Notes: generated by a model not told the origin, from the letters alone. 64,000 bases of DNA from Dyella japonica A8 (GCF_000725385.1 NZ_CP008884.1:3844001-3908000); one strand, 5' to 3'. Shown: positions 53,358 to 62,708, numbered from the stretch's first letter. Numbers and translations are program-made.

Positions 53358-54755
53358 TTATTTCGTCGTGCCCGGTCCCGCCAGCGTGGTCAGCAGCACA
53401 TGCCAGTACGCCACGTCGTCATAGAACGACTTGACCGGCACGCGCTCGTTCAGGCCATGGGCGAACGAATCGCTGTTCTTCATGAACATGCCGTTCACAC
53501 CGTAGGTGGGAATGCCCGCCGCGCGGAAATAGATGCCGTCGGTGGCGCCCGATTCCTGTACCGGCGTGATCGCCACGCCAGGACGGATCGAATGCACGGC
53601 CTTGGTCACCGCCGCCACCACGTCCGGACGCAGCGGCGAGGCGTCGCTCGCTATGGCATGGCCGATCAGCTTCACCTCCACCTTCGGGCCCACCTGCTCC
53701 TGCAACGTCTGCCGCACCGTTTCGATGGCGACGCCCGGAAACACGCGGCAGTTGATGTTGGCCGTCGCGGATTGCGGCAACGCGTTGTCCGCGTGACCGC
53801 CGCGCAGCATCGTCGCCACGCAGGTGGTGCGCGTCTTGCCCACTTCGGACGGTTCGGCGGCAAGCACCGCCGCCGCTGCGGCATCGTGCGGATCCTTGGC
53901 GAAGTCACGCATGGCCTGCCCCACCTTGCCCTGCGTCGTCGCGCCCAGCGCCTTGAACGACGCGATGGTGGTTTCGTTCGACATCACGGGGAACTGGTAA
54001 GCCTGCACTTTCTTCAGCGCATCGGCCAGCTCGTAGATGGCGTTGTCAGCGCGCGGCAGCGAACTGTGGCCACCCGGGTTGCGCGTAGTCAGCTCGAAAT
54101 CCGCATACGCCTTCTCGGCCGTCTGCAGGCCGAACACCAGCGGCTTGCCGTCTTCGCTCAGCTCGCCGCCGCCAGCGTCGGTATTGAGCGCGAATTCCGC
54201 ATCGACCAAGTCGCGATGGTTCTTCACCAGGTCGTCCATGGTGTCCTGCGTGGTCTCCTCGTCGCCCGTGTAGACAATGATGAGGTCACGCGTGGGCACG
54301 AAGCCGGCCTTCTTGAGCTGGATAAAGTTCGCCGCCAGCACGGTGACGCCGCTCTTGATGTCCTCGGTGCCGCGTCCGTAGAAATAGCCGTTTTCCTCAG
54401 TGAGCTTGAACGGATCGCGCTGCCAGTCTTCCGGCTTGGCCGTCACCACGTCCATGTGCGCCATCAGCGCGATGGGCTTGCCGCCTTTGCCGGTGCCCCG
54501 GTAGCGCACCACCATCGTGGCGGTCTCGCCGTGCGGAATGATATGGATGTCCGAATCGGGGAAGCCCGCGGCGCGGAACTGGTCGGCGAGATACTTGGCC
54601 ATCACCGGCACCTGCCCCTGCCCGATCTCCGTCTTGAACGCGATCAGATGGCTGAAGATATCGCGTGCCTGTGCCTGGTTGGCATCCAGGCCAGCCGCAA
54701 GGGCCGGTGCCGCGACCGAACAGGCCAGCAGGGAAACGAGCAAGGGTTTCAGCAT
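53358..54755 (-). CDS. Exported M20/M25/M40-family metallopeptidase
   Basis: The 465-residue protein has a signal peptide (LLVSLLACSVAAPALAAG) and the M20 dizinc layout. PIALMAHMDVV carries the first ligand, FYGRGTEDIKSGV has the bridging Asp, YTGDEETTQ has the catalytic Glu-Glu, DAGGGE follows, and NSDSFAHGLNERVPVKSF has the last histidine. A dimerisation domain lies between about 210 and 330 (GGHSSLPRADNAIYELADAL). It should hydrolyse short peptides or N-acyl amino acids in the periplasm. It is a single gene, with a 308-base divergent gap to exbD. Confidence 0.92.
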   Translation of the reverse strand: MLKPLLVSLLACSVAAPALAAGLDANQAQARDIFSHLIAFKTEIGQGQVPVMAKYLADQFRAAGFPDSDIHIIPHGETATMVVRYRGTGKGGKPIALMAHMDVVTAKPEDWQRDPFKLTEENGYFYGRGTEDIKSGVTVLAANFIQLKKAGFVPTRDLIIVYTGDEETTQDTMDDLVKNHRDLVDAEFALNTDAGGGELSEDGKPLVFGLQTAEKAYADFELTTRNPGGHSSLPRADNAIYELADALKKVQAYQFPVMSNETTIASFKALGATTQGKVGQAMRDFAKDPHDAAAAAVLAAEPSEVGKTRTTCVATMLRGGHADNALPQSATANINCRVFPGVAIETVRQTLQEQVGPKVEVKLIGHAIASDASPLRPDVVAAVTKAVHSIRPGVAITPVQESGATDGIYFRAAGIPTYGVNGMFMKNSDSFAHGLNERVPVKSFYDDVAYWHVLLTTLAGPGTTK

Positions 54756-55063
54756 GGGCGTCTCGCCATCATCGGAAGGAGCCCCGAGTATGTCGCTTTG
54801 CGGGGCCATGCAACAGCGCGCGGGCTGGCATTCCCGTCATGCCGTGAAAATTGAATCAGTCGAAACCATCTGACGCGTCGCACCACGACCGCAGGAGAAA
54901 ACGACGTGCGGACAAACCGGTGAGGACGCCGCGCTCGCCGCGATGGGCAACCCTCGCCATGCTTGCGCAGCGTGCGCATGGCGGTAGTAAGCTGGCACCG
55001 CCGGCGCATCCCCAGGCCCGGCATCCCACATCGATGCAACATCACGCCGTCAGGAGGAAGAAC
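54756..55063. other. Divergent intergenic region between peptidase and ExbD genes
   Basis: This 308-base gap must hold the two promoters. I find no convincing -35/-10 pair, repeat, terminator or small gene in it. Only the ExbD ribosome site, CAGGAGGA, at its right end is clear. Confidence 0.5.
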
Positions 55064-55465
55064 ATGGCTTTCTCTGCTCGCGCTTCCGATGCCCCGCTCG
55101 CCCAGATCAACGTGACGCCCCTGGTGGATGTCCTGCTCGTGCTGCTGGTGATCACCATGATCACCTCGCCCGTGCTCACCCACAAACTGAAGCTCGACCT
55201 GCCGCAACCCGGTCACATGGACACCACCAAGCCACCCGTGACCGTGCGGCTATCCATCCACGCCGATGGATCGATGTACTGGAACGACGCGCCAGTGGAT
55301 GCCTCGATGTTGACCGCACAATTGGCCATCACCGCGCATCAGGCGCAACAGCCGGGCCTGCTGATCGATCCGGCGGATGGCGCGTCGTACCAGGCCGTGG
55401 CCGGGGTGATCTCCGCTGCGAAGCGCCAGGGCTTGCAGAAAATCGATTTCATGGCGCCACGCTGA
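55064..55465 (+). CDS. exbD: ExbD/TolR-family biopolymer transport protein, orphan
   Basis: The 133-residue protein has the ExbD/TolR layout. A short N-terminal cytosolic piece with INVTPLVDVLLVLLVITMI carries the conserved proton-coupling Asp in the membrane helix. A periplasmic domain follows (KLKLDLPQPGH, GSMYWNDAPVDASMLTAQL, LLIDPADGASYQAVAGVISAAKRQGLQKIDFM). ExbD works with ExbB to drive TonB. No exbB or tonB lies nearby, so partners must be elsewhere. The strong CAGGAGGA ribosome site decides the ATG at 55064 within a longer open frame. Confidence 0.88.
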   Translation: MAFSARASDAPLAQINVTPLVDVLLVLLVITMITSPVLTHKLKLDLPQPGHMDTTKPPVTVRLSIHADGSMYWNDAPVDASMLTAQLAITAHQAQQPGLLIDPADGASYQAVAGVISAAKRQGLQKIDFMAPR

Positions 55466-55511
55466 GCTTGATTCGCGCCACGCGGAAAGACCATCGCCCG
55501 CGCGGCGTGTT

Positions 55512-56171
55512 TCAGGGAGCGCCCACGGTGGAAGCAGGCGCCGCATCCAGCACGATGCGGCGAACGATCTCCAGCGGCCCCAGCTGGTCACGCGCATCGT
55601 AGGTGACGTAGTGGAGTTCGTGCACCGCCAGCAATGGTGGCGGTGCCGCGATGGCGGCCAGGCGTTGCCGGATCACGCCGGCGGGTACGCGGCGCCGATA
55701 CAGCCCCAGGGTGATGTGGGGCACGTAAGCCGCCGGCCTGATCTCGCGACTCGCCTCGCCCAGCACGCACCGCCATTGCGCCAGCTGTCCCAGGGGATCG
55801 CCCACCGGGATGAAGGCGGCACTGGCAAAACTGTCGGCACCGGCCAATGGCAGCGCGCAGGCGGCTTCTGTCCTGGCCTGCAGCAAGGCCACCTGCTGAT
55901 CCAGGCGCTGCGGAGGGAAATCATCGTCTGCGTCGCCTTCGCCATGAAAGCCGCAAACGAACACGGTGAGGTGCGGTTGCCGCCGGGCATCGGGATGAAT
56001 CAGGTCGGCCAGCTGTTCGCGCGCGGCCTCGATGTAGTCAAGCAGCGGCGTGTCCCCGACCGGCACCACCCAGACACCGTAACGCTCGCGCCCCCGACGC
56101 CAGTCGGGATAATCGCGCAGGTCGACAACCAGCGTTTCGGCGGGGCTCGCCACAGGATCGGAAAAGAGCAT
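55512..56171 (-). CDS. 2H phosphoesterase (LigT/2'-5' RNA ligase-like)
   Basis: The 219-residue protein carries both HxTx motifs of the 2H phosphoesterase fold: H67-L-T69 (QPHLTVFVCG) and H152-I-T154 (VPHITLGLYR). These motifs form the active site for cyclic nucleotide phosphodiesters and 2'-5' linkages. Length is near that of LigT/ThpR, but the N-terminal part (VWVVPVGDTPLLDYIEAA) differs. The cellular substrate is unknown. It converges with exbD across 46 bases and diverges from the membrane-protein gene at 56282. Confidence 0.85.
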   Translation of the reverse strand: MLFSDPVASPAETLVVDLRDYPDWRRGRERYGVWVVPVGDTPLLDYIEAAREQLADLIHPDARRQPHLTVFVCGFHGEGDADDDFPPQRLDQQVALLQARTEAACALPLAGADSFASAAFIPVGDPLGQLAQWRCVLGEASREIRPAAYVPHITLGLYRRRVPAGVIRQRLAAIAAPPPLLAVHELHYVTYDARDQLGPLEIVRRIVLDAAPASTVGAP

Positions 56172-56281
56172 GGTCCGATGGTAACGGTTACCCCGGGCCA
56201 GCAGTGCCCCTGCGGAACGTCATGTCGCCCACGGTGCCACGGGCCGCTAAAGTGACCACGCCAGACGCCAAGGAAAATGCC

Positions 56282-56737
56282 ATGCCCCGTTCGCGTCATC
56301 CTGTTCTCGCCGCCATCCTCTGGGGTGGCTTCGTCGCCGGCACGCTGGACATCGGCGCCGCCTCGCTGATCAGCGGCTATAACCCCATCATCATCCTCAA
56401 GTACGTGGCCGGTGGCCTGCTTGGCAAAGCCTCCCTTGCCGGCGGCTCCACGGAAGCCGCGCTTGGCATGCTGCTGCAATGGGCCATGTCGCTGCTGATC
56501 GCCGCCATCTTCGTGCTCCTCGTGGGGCGTCGCGTCGCCGCGACACGGCAATGGCCGGTCTGGGGCGCGGCTTACGGCGTGGTGATTTTCTTCGTGATGA
56601 ACTACGTCGTCATGCCGCTTTCTGCCTGGCATAAAACCCCGCACCTCAGCGTTCTCGGCTTCATCGCCAACCTCGCGGCCATGCTGCTGTTCGGCTGGAT
56701 CATTGCGTTGTTCACGCGCCGCAAGCTCGCGGGCTGA
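56282..56737 (+). CDS. Small multi-pass membrane protein
   Basis: The 151-residue protein has four to five hydrophobic helices: AAILWGGFVAGTLDIGAASLI, LGMLLQWAMSLLIAAIFVLLVG, WGAAYGVVIFFVMNYVVMPL and FIANLAAMLLFGWIIALF. A helix with ILKYVAGGLLGKA lies near the middle. The overall look recalls DUF1440/YagU-like membrane proteins, but I cannot assign it with confidence. AAGGAAA lies before the ATG. It should sit in the inner membrane; function unknown. A REP doublet follows. Confidence 0.72.
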   Translation: MPRSRHPVLAAILWGGFVAGTLDIGAASLISGYNPIIILKYVAGGLLGKASLAGGSTEAALGMLLQWAMSLLIAAIFVLLVGRRVAATRQWPVWGAAYGVVIFFVMNYVVMPLSAWHKTPHLSVLGFIANLAAMLLFGWIIALFTRRKLAG

Positions 56738-56755
56738 CCGATATTGCCGAAGCCC

Positions 56756-56883
56756 CACCTGTGGGAGCGCACCCTGTGCGCGACCGCAACGCCGCGTCGT
56801 TACCTCAGGGGCTCACCTCTTGCAGGGAGCGGTGAAGGCTGCGGGCAATCCGCCGTCGCGCACAGGGTGCGCTCCCACAGGTG
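56756..56883. repeat. Paired-palindrome intergenic repeat, copy 8 of 8
   Basis: Arms lie at 56756-56784 and 56855-56883, the longest here (29 bases each, perfect at the outer CACCTG), around a 70-base spacer. It lies between the small membrane protein and the GIY-YIG gene. Confidence 0.86.
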
Positions 56884-56931
56884 CCGGCCCGGGATCAGGC
56901 ACACTAGCGCCACCGCAGGTTTCACTCACCC

Positions 56932-57252
56932 ATGCCCGCCCCCACCGACATTGCCACCACTCCCGGCACCTGGTGCCTCTATCTGATCGAATGCCGCGAC
57001 GGCTCGTACTACGCCGGCATCACCAACGATCTGGAAGCGCGCTATCTGGCGCACGTCAACGGCAAGGGAGCGCGTTACACGCGATCCCATCCGCCATTGC
57101 GGCTGATCGGTTCGCGTGCCTATGACAACCGAGCGGCGGCATCACGCGCCGAGTGGGAGATCAAGCAACTGCCCAAGCATCGGAAGATCGCTTACCTGTA
57201 CCTCGAAACAGAGGTCGCCACCACCACGCCCAGCCCGGCATCGCCGGACTGA
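56932..57252 (+). CDS. GIY-YIG nuclease-superfamily protein (UPF0213/YhbQ-like)
   Basis: The 106-residue protein is a single GIY-YIG domain: WCLYLIECRDGSYYAGITNDLEARYLAHVNGKGARYTRSHPPLRLIG. It then has RAAASRAEWEIKQLPKHRKIAYL, with the catalytic Tyr/Arg and a final Glu region. Small stand-alone members of this type (YhbQ-like) have been linked to DNA damage processing, but their targets are not firm. It is cytosolic. It converges with the M28 peptidase gene 22 bases on. Confidence 0.92.
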   Translation: MPAPTDIATTPGTWCLYLIECRDGSYYAGITNDLEARYLAHVNGKGARYTRSHPPLRLIGSRAYDNRAAASRAEWEIKQLPKHRKIAYLYLETEVATTTPSPASPD

Positions 57253-57274
57253 GCGCAGTGGCGACGCGTCACTA

Positions 57275-59578
57275 TCAGGACGACTTCTTCAGCATCGCGG
57301 TGATCTTGTCCAACTGCTCGCGATAGCCATCCAGCGTCTTTGCCGTCACCTGAGCGAACTGGCCGGCCTCGTCCCAGCGGCGCGCCTCGATGGCTTCACG
57401 CACGCCCGGCACCGTCTTCACGCCGTAACCGGTGAGCATGCCGGGCGCATAGATCATGTGCTGGAACCACGGGCGCCCCGGCAAGCCGGAGGCATCCGTC
57501 AGCGACTGCTCCATCCGTCCCATCAGCTCGTTGACCTGTTGCTGTTGTCCGGCGGACAACCTGAAGCCGTCGGCGGCGCGCTTGCCATAGGCGTCGTCGA
57601 AAGCCTGCGCACTCTTCTTCAGCTTCTTTGCCGCCTCGTCGAGCGGCGCGAGCTTGATGTCGGGCACGTCCGAATCGCGTTCCGGCGGCAGGATCGGCCG
57701 CGTCGGGTCGGAGACCAGCGCGTAGACGTGCTTGTCGAGCAGCTGGTGCTGCTGCTCGGTGTCCTTGCGCTTGTCTTCCACCAGCTTGTGCAGCTCGTCG
57801 ACGTAGCGATCCAGCGTGTCGCTGAAATCGCCGAAGCGCATCGGCAGCACACTCGCATCGGCGGTGCGCAGCACGATGTGGCCGGCAACCTTGGACAAGG
57901 CCACGCCGTACTGGAAGTCCGGGTCGCCGAAACGCACGTAGTGGTCGAACGAGTCGTAGGCGGAGTGATAAATGCCGCCGTTGTCGTCTTCACCATTGAA
58001 GCCCAGGTCGAGCGAAGCGACGCCGACATGCTGCAGGAAGGCGCTGTAGTCCGAACCCGAACCCAGCGCCGCGATCGGCACGTCGCCACCCGCCGCGGCA
58101 AGCTTGGCGAACTCCTTGGCTTCGGCCTTGGCATCCTTGGAGCTGCCCTGGACCATGACGTGTGCGCGCATGCGTTCGAGCACGCTGACCTTGGTTTCCG
58201 GGTCCGTCACGCCAGCAGCCACCTGGTTCACCAGGTGCTGGTACGAATGGCTGCCGCCCGCCTCCAGGAACCCACGCCCATTCGTATCGGAGTTGAGGTA
58301 GAGCACGGCCTTCTGCTTCAGCTCGTCGGCGTGCGTCTCCGCCCATTCGGTGGAGCCGAGCAGGCCGGCTTCTTCGCCGTCCCAGCTGGCATACACCAGC
58401 GTGCGTTGCGGCCTCCAGCCCTGCTTGTAGAGCGTGCCGATGGCTTTCGCCTCCGCCAGCAGCGCGACGTTGCCGGCCAGCGGATCCCACGCGCCGAACA
58501 CCCAGCCGTCGTGGTGATTGCCGCGCACGACCCAGCGATCAGGCTCGGTGGAACCCTTGAGGGTGGCGATCACGTCGTACACCGGCTTCTGGCCCCAGTC
58601 CGACTGCACCGTCAGGTGCGCCTGCGCCTTGCTCGGACCCATGTGGTAGGTGATCGGCAGTGCGCCGCGCCAATGCTCCGGCGCCACCGGGCCGGTCAGC
58701 GATTTCAGCAACGGCGTGGCATCCGCATAGGAAATCGGCAGCACCGGAATCTTGAGGATGGTCTTGGCATCTTTCAGCGCCAGGCGCTTGGCACCGGGCG
58801 TGGAACCGACGCCGGGCGTCAACGGGTCGCCCGGATACTGCTGCATGTCGGCCACCGAACCGCGCTGCACGCCGTCTTCCGGGCGCCAGCCGCCCTGCGG
58901 GTAGGTGTCGCCTTCCGCGTAGCCGTCGTCGCGCGGATCGGAATAGATCAGGCAGCCCACCGCGCCGTGCTCCTGCGCGAGCTTGGGTTTCAGGCCGCGC
59001 CAGCCGCCGCCGTAACGCGTGATGACGATCTTGCCGCGCACGTCGATGCCACGCCGCGCGAGGTCCTTGTAATCGTCCGGCATGCCGTAATTGACGTAGA
59101 CCAGCGGCGCGCTCACGTCGCCGTCGCCACCGTAGACGTTGTACGGCGGCAGCACGCCCTCCTTGATGCCGGACGTGGCGTCGCCGGGCACCGGGGGCTC
59201 ATGCAGCTTGGCCGTATAGGGATGCGGCCCCTTCAGTTCCAGCGCCACTTTCTTCGGCGTGGGATAGAGCACGTCGAACGTTTCGATGTGTGCGTCCCAG
59301 CCCCATTCCTTGAACTTGGCCAGCATGAACTCCGCATTGGCCTTGTCGTGCGGCGAACCCACCTGGTTGGGCCCGGAGGACATCTGCTTGAGCCACTCGC
59401 GCTGGTCGGCGGGGTCAAGCAAGGCGTCGAAGCGCTGCTCCAGGCTCTGTTGCGCGGCGGCACCGTCGGTGCTGAAGCCGAGCATGCCTTGGTCGTGGTG
59501 ATCGTCTGCGGCAAGTGCGCTGCCAATCGAAGCCAACAGGCAGGCCGCCAGCAGCGGCCGTATCGTCAAACGGGTCAT
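57275..59578 (-). CDS. Exported M28 peptidase of the glutamate carboxypeptidase II/transferrin-receptor type
   Basis: The 767-residue protein has a signal peptide (LLAACLLASIGSALAAD). An extended N-terminal part contains a PA-like domain (YVNYGMPDDYKDLARRGIDVRGKIVITRYGG), and an M28 dizinc core follows: RGNHHDGWVFGAWDPLAGNVALLAEAKAIG, YASWDGEEAGLLGSTEWAE with the catalytic Glu-Glu, YLNSDTNGRG, and HSAYDSFDHYVRFGDP with the last His. A C-terminal helical dimer domain (about 610-767) completes the layout. This is the glutamate carboxypeptidase II (PSMA) type, which removes C-terminal Glu or processes peptides. It should be periplasmic. The preceding gene is 170 bases upstream. Confidence 0.93.
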   Translation of the reverse strand: MTRLTIRPLLAACLLASIGSALAADDHHDQGMLGFSTDGAAAQQSLEQRFDALLDPADQREWLKQMSSGPNQVGSPHDKANAEFMLAKFKEWGWDAHIETFDVLYPTPKKVALELKGPHPYTAKLHEPPVPGDATSGIKEGVLPPYNVYGGDGDVSAPLVYVNYGMPDDYKDLARRGIDVRGKIVITRYGGGWRGLKPKLAQEHGAVGCLIYSDPRDDGYAEGDTYPQGGWRPEDGVQRGSVADMQQYPGDPLTPGVGSTPGAKRLALKDAKTILKIPVLPISYADATPLLKSLTGPVAPEHWRGALPITYHMGPSKAQAHLTVQSDWGQKPVYDVIATLKGSTEPDRWVVRGNHHDGWVFGAWDPLAGNVALLAEAKAIGTLYKQGWRPQRTLVYASWDGEEAGLLGSTEWAETHADELKQKAVLYLNSDTNGRGFLEAGGSHSYQHLVNQVAAGVTDPETKVSVLERMRAHVMVQGSSKDAKAEAKEFAKLAAAGGDVPIAALGSGSDYSAFLQHVGVASLDLGFNGEDDNGGIYHSAYDSFDHYVRFGDPDFQYGVALSKVAGHIVLRTADASVLPMRFGDFSDTLDRYVDELHKLVEDKRKDTEQQHQLLDKHVYALVSDPTRPILPPERDSDVPDIKLAPLDEAAKKLKKSAQAFDDAYGKRAADGFRLSAGQQQQVNELMGRMEQSLTDASGLPGRPWFQHMIYAPGMLTGYGVKTVPGVREAIEARRWDEAGQFAQVTAKTLDGYREQLDKITAMLKKSS

Positions 59579-59748
59579 GCGTTGTCTCTCCCCAGCGGTG
59601 GCACGAATAGTTGCCGGCGCGCTCTCCCTTCGCGCCGACGTTCAATGCTGTCGTGACACTTATACCTCCTGCCCCGCGACGTTGGCCTAGGACAAAGGTC
59701 ATGCTCCAGGCCGATATCCGCCGCAAAAAAAGCTTTCAGCGGAAAGCG

Positions 59749-61197
59749 TCAGGACGAGGCCTTCGCACGCGCGGCTTTCCATGCCGCAAGGCGTTCATCG
59801 ATATAGCGATCCACATCCGCTTCGGTCTTGAGCGCGGGCAAGACGTGCTGCGTCGCGCCGTGCGCATCGGGCACGGGCAGGCGCGACACCAGTTCGGCGT
59901 ACACCTGTTGCAGATGCGAGGGCACGCCCGCTGCCGGGTTCTTGCCCTTGGAGGTCGGGGGCGTCACGCCAGCGAGTGGATCGTCGGTGCGCGGTGTCGT
60001 CAGCGTCAGCGCCTTGCCGACATCCGGTGCGGCCGCGTCACGCGCGGTCAATGGCGACACACTCCAGCGTGTTTCGACAGTGCGCAGGATCGAGGTGTGA
60101 TCCAGCGGCGTGCCGCCGTCCGGCACGCGAAACACGGTGCCGGCAGCGATCAGCGGCGAGATCAGCAGCGTGGGCACGCGAGGCCCGAAGCGCTTGAAGT
60201 CGAAGCCGTATTCGCCCGCCGTCGCGTCAGGCGGCACGGCATTCGTCGGCGGCGGCACGTGGTCGTAGCAACCACCGTGCTCGTCGTAGGTCACGATGAG
60301 CAGCGTCTGGTTCCACACGGGGCTGTTGCGCAAGGTGGTGTACACGTCGTGGATCAGCTGCTCGCCCAACGACACGTCGTAGTTGGGATGCTGGCTGTTG
60401 CCGCTGGAACCCCAGCTCGGCTCGAGGAACACATAACCGGCCAGCGTGCCGTTGGCGGCGGCCGCCTGGAAATCGGCGAACTTGCCGAAGTTGGCGTCCG
60501 GCGCACTGACCAGGTCAGGGAAAGTCATGCGCGTGAGCGGCTCGGCGTTGTAGCCGTAGATGGCCCATGACAGGCCCTTCTGCGTCAGCGCGGCATAGAT
60601 GGTCGGCGTGGTGAACGACTTGGTGGCGTCGTCCATATGCCCTAACGACGTGCCCGCCTGGGTGAATGCGCGATTGGGCAGCGTTTCCGTGGGCGCCGAG
60701 CCAAACCAGTGGTCGCACACCGCGAAGCCCCGGGCCAGCGCCGACAACACCGGCAAGGTCTGCGGCGTATGCATGCCCATGATGTCTGCCGCCACGGTGC
60801 CGGCGAGGATCGGGCGCTTCTGCTTCGCATCCGACGCCAGTGCCGCGGCGAAATTGCTGACGAAACCCGTGTTCGTCGCCACCGGCGGCGTGGGCGCGCT
60901 GCTACTGCCGAACAGTTGCGCGTTGGTGGCGCTGTAGCCCTCGCCAGGGTCCGCGCCGGGCATGAAGTAGGTGCTGGTCGTGCCGGGCGCGATGGTGAAC
61001 ACGCTGACAGGGGCACCGCCACTCGCGCCCGGGTTGCTCTCCTTGCCGGTCAGGCCTTCGTAGGGCTGCCCGAGGGGCGACACATTGCCCGTATCCGTAT
61101 ACAGATAGCCCAGCATGTGATCGAACGAGCGGTTCTCCAGCATCAGCACCACGATGTGGTTGATCGCGGACAACGGGTTGGCCGTGGGGGTGGACAT
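59749..61197 (-). CDS. Phosphoesterase-family protein (phospholipase C/acid phosphatase AcpA type)
   Basis: The 482-residue enzyme matches PF04185-type phosphoesterases: INHIVVLMLENRSFDHMLGYL at the start (metal site and the Asn-Arg-Ser loop), GYVFLEPSWG and LIVTYDEHGGCYDHVPPPTNAVPPD with the second metal ligands. The family includes phospholipase C and AcpA and cleaves phosphodiester or phosphomonoester bonds. No signal peptide is found after the ATG at 61195-61197, although most relatives are exported by Tat; a start further upstream gives no good signal either. It is divergent from a hypothetical gene at 61404. Confidence 0.88.
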   Translation of the reverse strand: MSTPTANPLSAINHIVVLMLENRSFDHMLGYLYTDTGNVSPLGQPYEGLTGKESNPGASGGAPVSVFTIAPGTTSTYFMPGADPGEGYSATNAQLFGSSSAPTPPVATNTGFVSNFAAALASDAKQKRPILAGTVAADIMGMHTPQTLPVLSALARGFAVCDHWFGSAPTETLPNRAFTQAGTSLGHMDDATKSFTTPTIYAALTQKGLSWAIYGYNAEPLTRMTFPDLVSAPDANFGKFADFQAAAANGTLAGYVFLEPSWGSSGNSQHPNYDVSLGEQLIHDVYTTLRNSPVWNQTLLIVTYDEHGGCYDHVPPPTNAVPPDATAGEYGFDFKRFGPRVPTLLISPLIAAGTVFRVPDGGTPLDHTSILRTVETRWSVSPLTARDAAAPDVGKALTLTTPRTDDPLAGVTPPTSKGKNPAAGVPSHLQQVYAELVSRLPVPDAHGATQHVLPALKTEADVDRYIDERLAAWKAARAKASS

Positions 61198-61403
61198 GTC
61201 GTCGCCTTGTCTTCGCCAGTGGGGATGCGGCCATTGGGCCGGCAGGCATGTCTGCATTCGATCATCGGCAGGTGTCGCTGGCGTGACCCCGCGCACAGGA
61301 CGGCGTTCAGTGTTGGAAGGCACTGAAGTTTCGGGCGGGGGCGCCGATAAACCCCACGTCGCCCGCAAGCGGGGCGCGAACCACCCTTCATGGCGGGACA
61401 CGT

Positions 61404-62024
61404 ATGCTGCAAACGGCGCCGAACATCGCCTATCTCAAAGCCGCATGGGCCGCATTTGCCGGCATCAGCGGGGCCAATGCCACGCAGAGCTACGAGGCGG
61501 CCGGCCTGAGCTTCACGCGCATCAACCATTCCACCCTGGTGCGCAAGAACGACGTGCAGGTCTCCACCATGCCGCTGCATTACACGCGCCACGAGCTGCG
61601 CGTGGGCTTCCTGGGCCGCATCGAGAACGAAGTGCGCAAAGCGGTGAGCGAGATGGACGCCGTGTTCTGGCGCGACCTGTGCCTGCCCGAAGGCCACCGT
61701 CTGGTGATCGAACTGGAGGAATGCCTGCGCATGCTGCGCCGCCGCGGCAACCGCTCGCTGTCCATCCTGATCCAGCCCGACGGCACGGCCGCCACCGAGG
61801 CCTGCGTGCGCGTGGAGATGCGTGTGTTCCTCGACTCGCCGCGCGCCTGCGTGTTCGCCCATGCCGCCGATGCCACCACCAACGGCTTCGTCGACCTGCT
61901 GGAAGAAGCCCCCAAGCGCGCCCGCCTGCCCCGCGCCCGCGACTATGCCGAGCTGGCCCGACAGATGAGCGCCACGCTGAACGAGGCGTTCGCCGCCTTC
62001 CCGCGCGCGCAGTTGGCGGCCTGA
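61404..62024 (+). CDS. Hypothetical protein
   Basis: The 206-residue protein has no signal peptide or membrane helix. It mixes alpha and beta segments (INHSTLVRKNDVQVSTMPLHYTRHELRVGFLGRIENEVRKAVSEMDAVFW, RLVIELEECLRMLRRRGNRSLSILIQPDG) and ends with a helix (YAELARQMSATLNEAFAAF). Codon usage matches its neighbours. I do not recognise a family. It converges with the GyrI-like gene 5 bases on. Confidence 0.62.
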   Translation: MLQTAPNIAYLKAAWAAFAGISGANATQSYEAAGLSFTRINHSTLVRKNDVQVSTMPLHYTRHELRVGFLGRIENEVRKAVSEMDAVFWRDLCLPEGHRLVIELEECLRMLRRRGNRSLSILIQPDGTAATEACVRVEMRVFLDSPRACVFAHAADATTNGFVDLLEEAPKRARLPRARDYAELARQMSATLNEAFAAFPRAQLAA

Positions 62025-62028
62025 TCGG

Positions 62029-62481
62029 TCACTCGACCGGGATATAGATGTCCGTTTCCGAGGCCGGATCCTCCGGCCCGGTGAAGCGCTCGTCGTAGCG
62101 CTCGAACTCCACCCCGGACTGCACCCGCAGCCCCAGCTTGGGTAGCAGGCGCGTATGGATGGCCTGGAAGGCCTCGCCCAGGCCTGACACCAGGCCGCGG
62201 TGGGTGAAGACGCCGTACTTCTGGGCCGGCACCGTGAACTTGACCATGCCCTCGGGCACCGCCGCGTCGTCCGCCACCGGGATGCCCGCCACATAGCGCA
62301 GCATGCCATCCGGCATGGCCGCGCATACGCCATAGGCGATGCCGGGTTCCACGTTGGGCCCCACTTCGCCTTCACGCGGCAGGAAACGGTCCCACAGCGC
62401 GCCGATGCCATTGGGGCTGCGGGAGATGTACTCCAGTCCGACCACCGTAAAAGCGGGCAAGGATACGATCCGATGATCCAT
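62029..62481 (-). CDS. GyrI-like/effector-binding domain protein
   Basis: This 150-residue stand-alone protein fits the GyrI-like (AraC effector-binding, Cass2-like) fold. MDHRIVSLPAFTVVGLEYISRSPNGIGALWDRFLPREGEV is the first half, YGVCAAMPDGMLRYVAGIPV the middle, and MVKFTVPAQKYGVFTHRGLVSGLGEAFQAIHTRLLPKLGL the second half with the conserved PAQxYxVFTH pattern. Such domains bind drugs or metabolites. No DNA-binding domain is attached. The start ATG at 62479-62481 is chosen by family; the frame is open upstream. Confidence 0.84.
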   Translation of the reverse strand: MDHRIVSLPAFTVVGLEYISRSPNGIGALWDRFLPREGEVGPNVEPGIAYGVCAAMPDGMLRYVAGIPVADDAAVPEGMVKFTVPAQKYGVFTHRGLVSGLGEAFQAIHTRLLPKLGLRVQSGVEFERYDERFTGPEDPASETDIYIPVE

Positions 62482-62708
62482 GGCGAGGTCCCGGCGACTG
62501 CATTGAACGAACCCCAAGCCTAAGCCACCCGGTGCCGATGACAACAGGGTGAAAAGGGCCACTTGCACCGCCGGTCGACTGTCTCGCAAGCTGGGGAGAT
62601 GTCGAAACCGGCGCCCCCCGCTCGTCGTGAAGATAGACGCGCCTTTCGCCCCTGCGGGTCGACGCTGCGTCCCAACCCCTTCTTCCGCCGATCACCGCGA
62701 GGTTTGTC

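Noticed and set aside
57116..59656. 846-codon open frame on the plus strand opposite the M28 peptidase
   Set aside because: It overlaps the end of the GIY-YIG gene in another frame and mirrors the peptidase. The M28 motifs on the minus strand show which strand is real.
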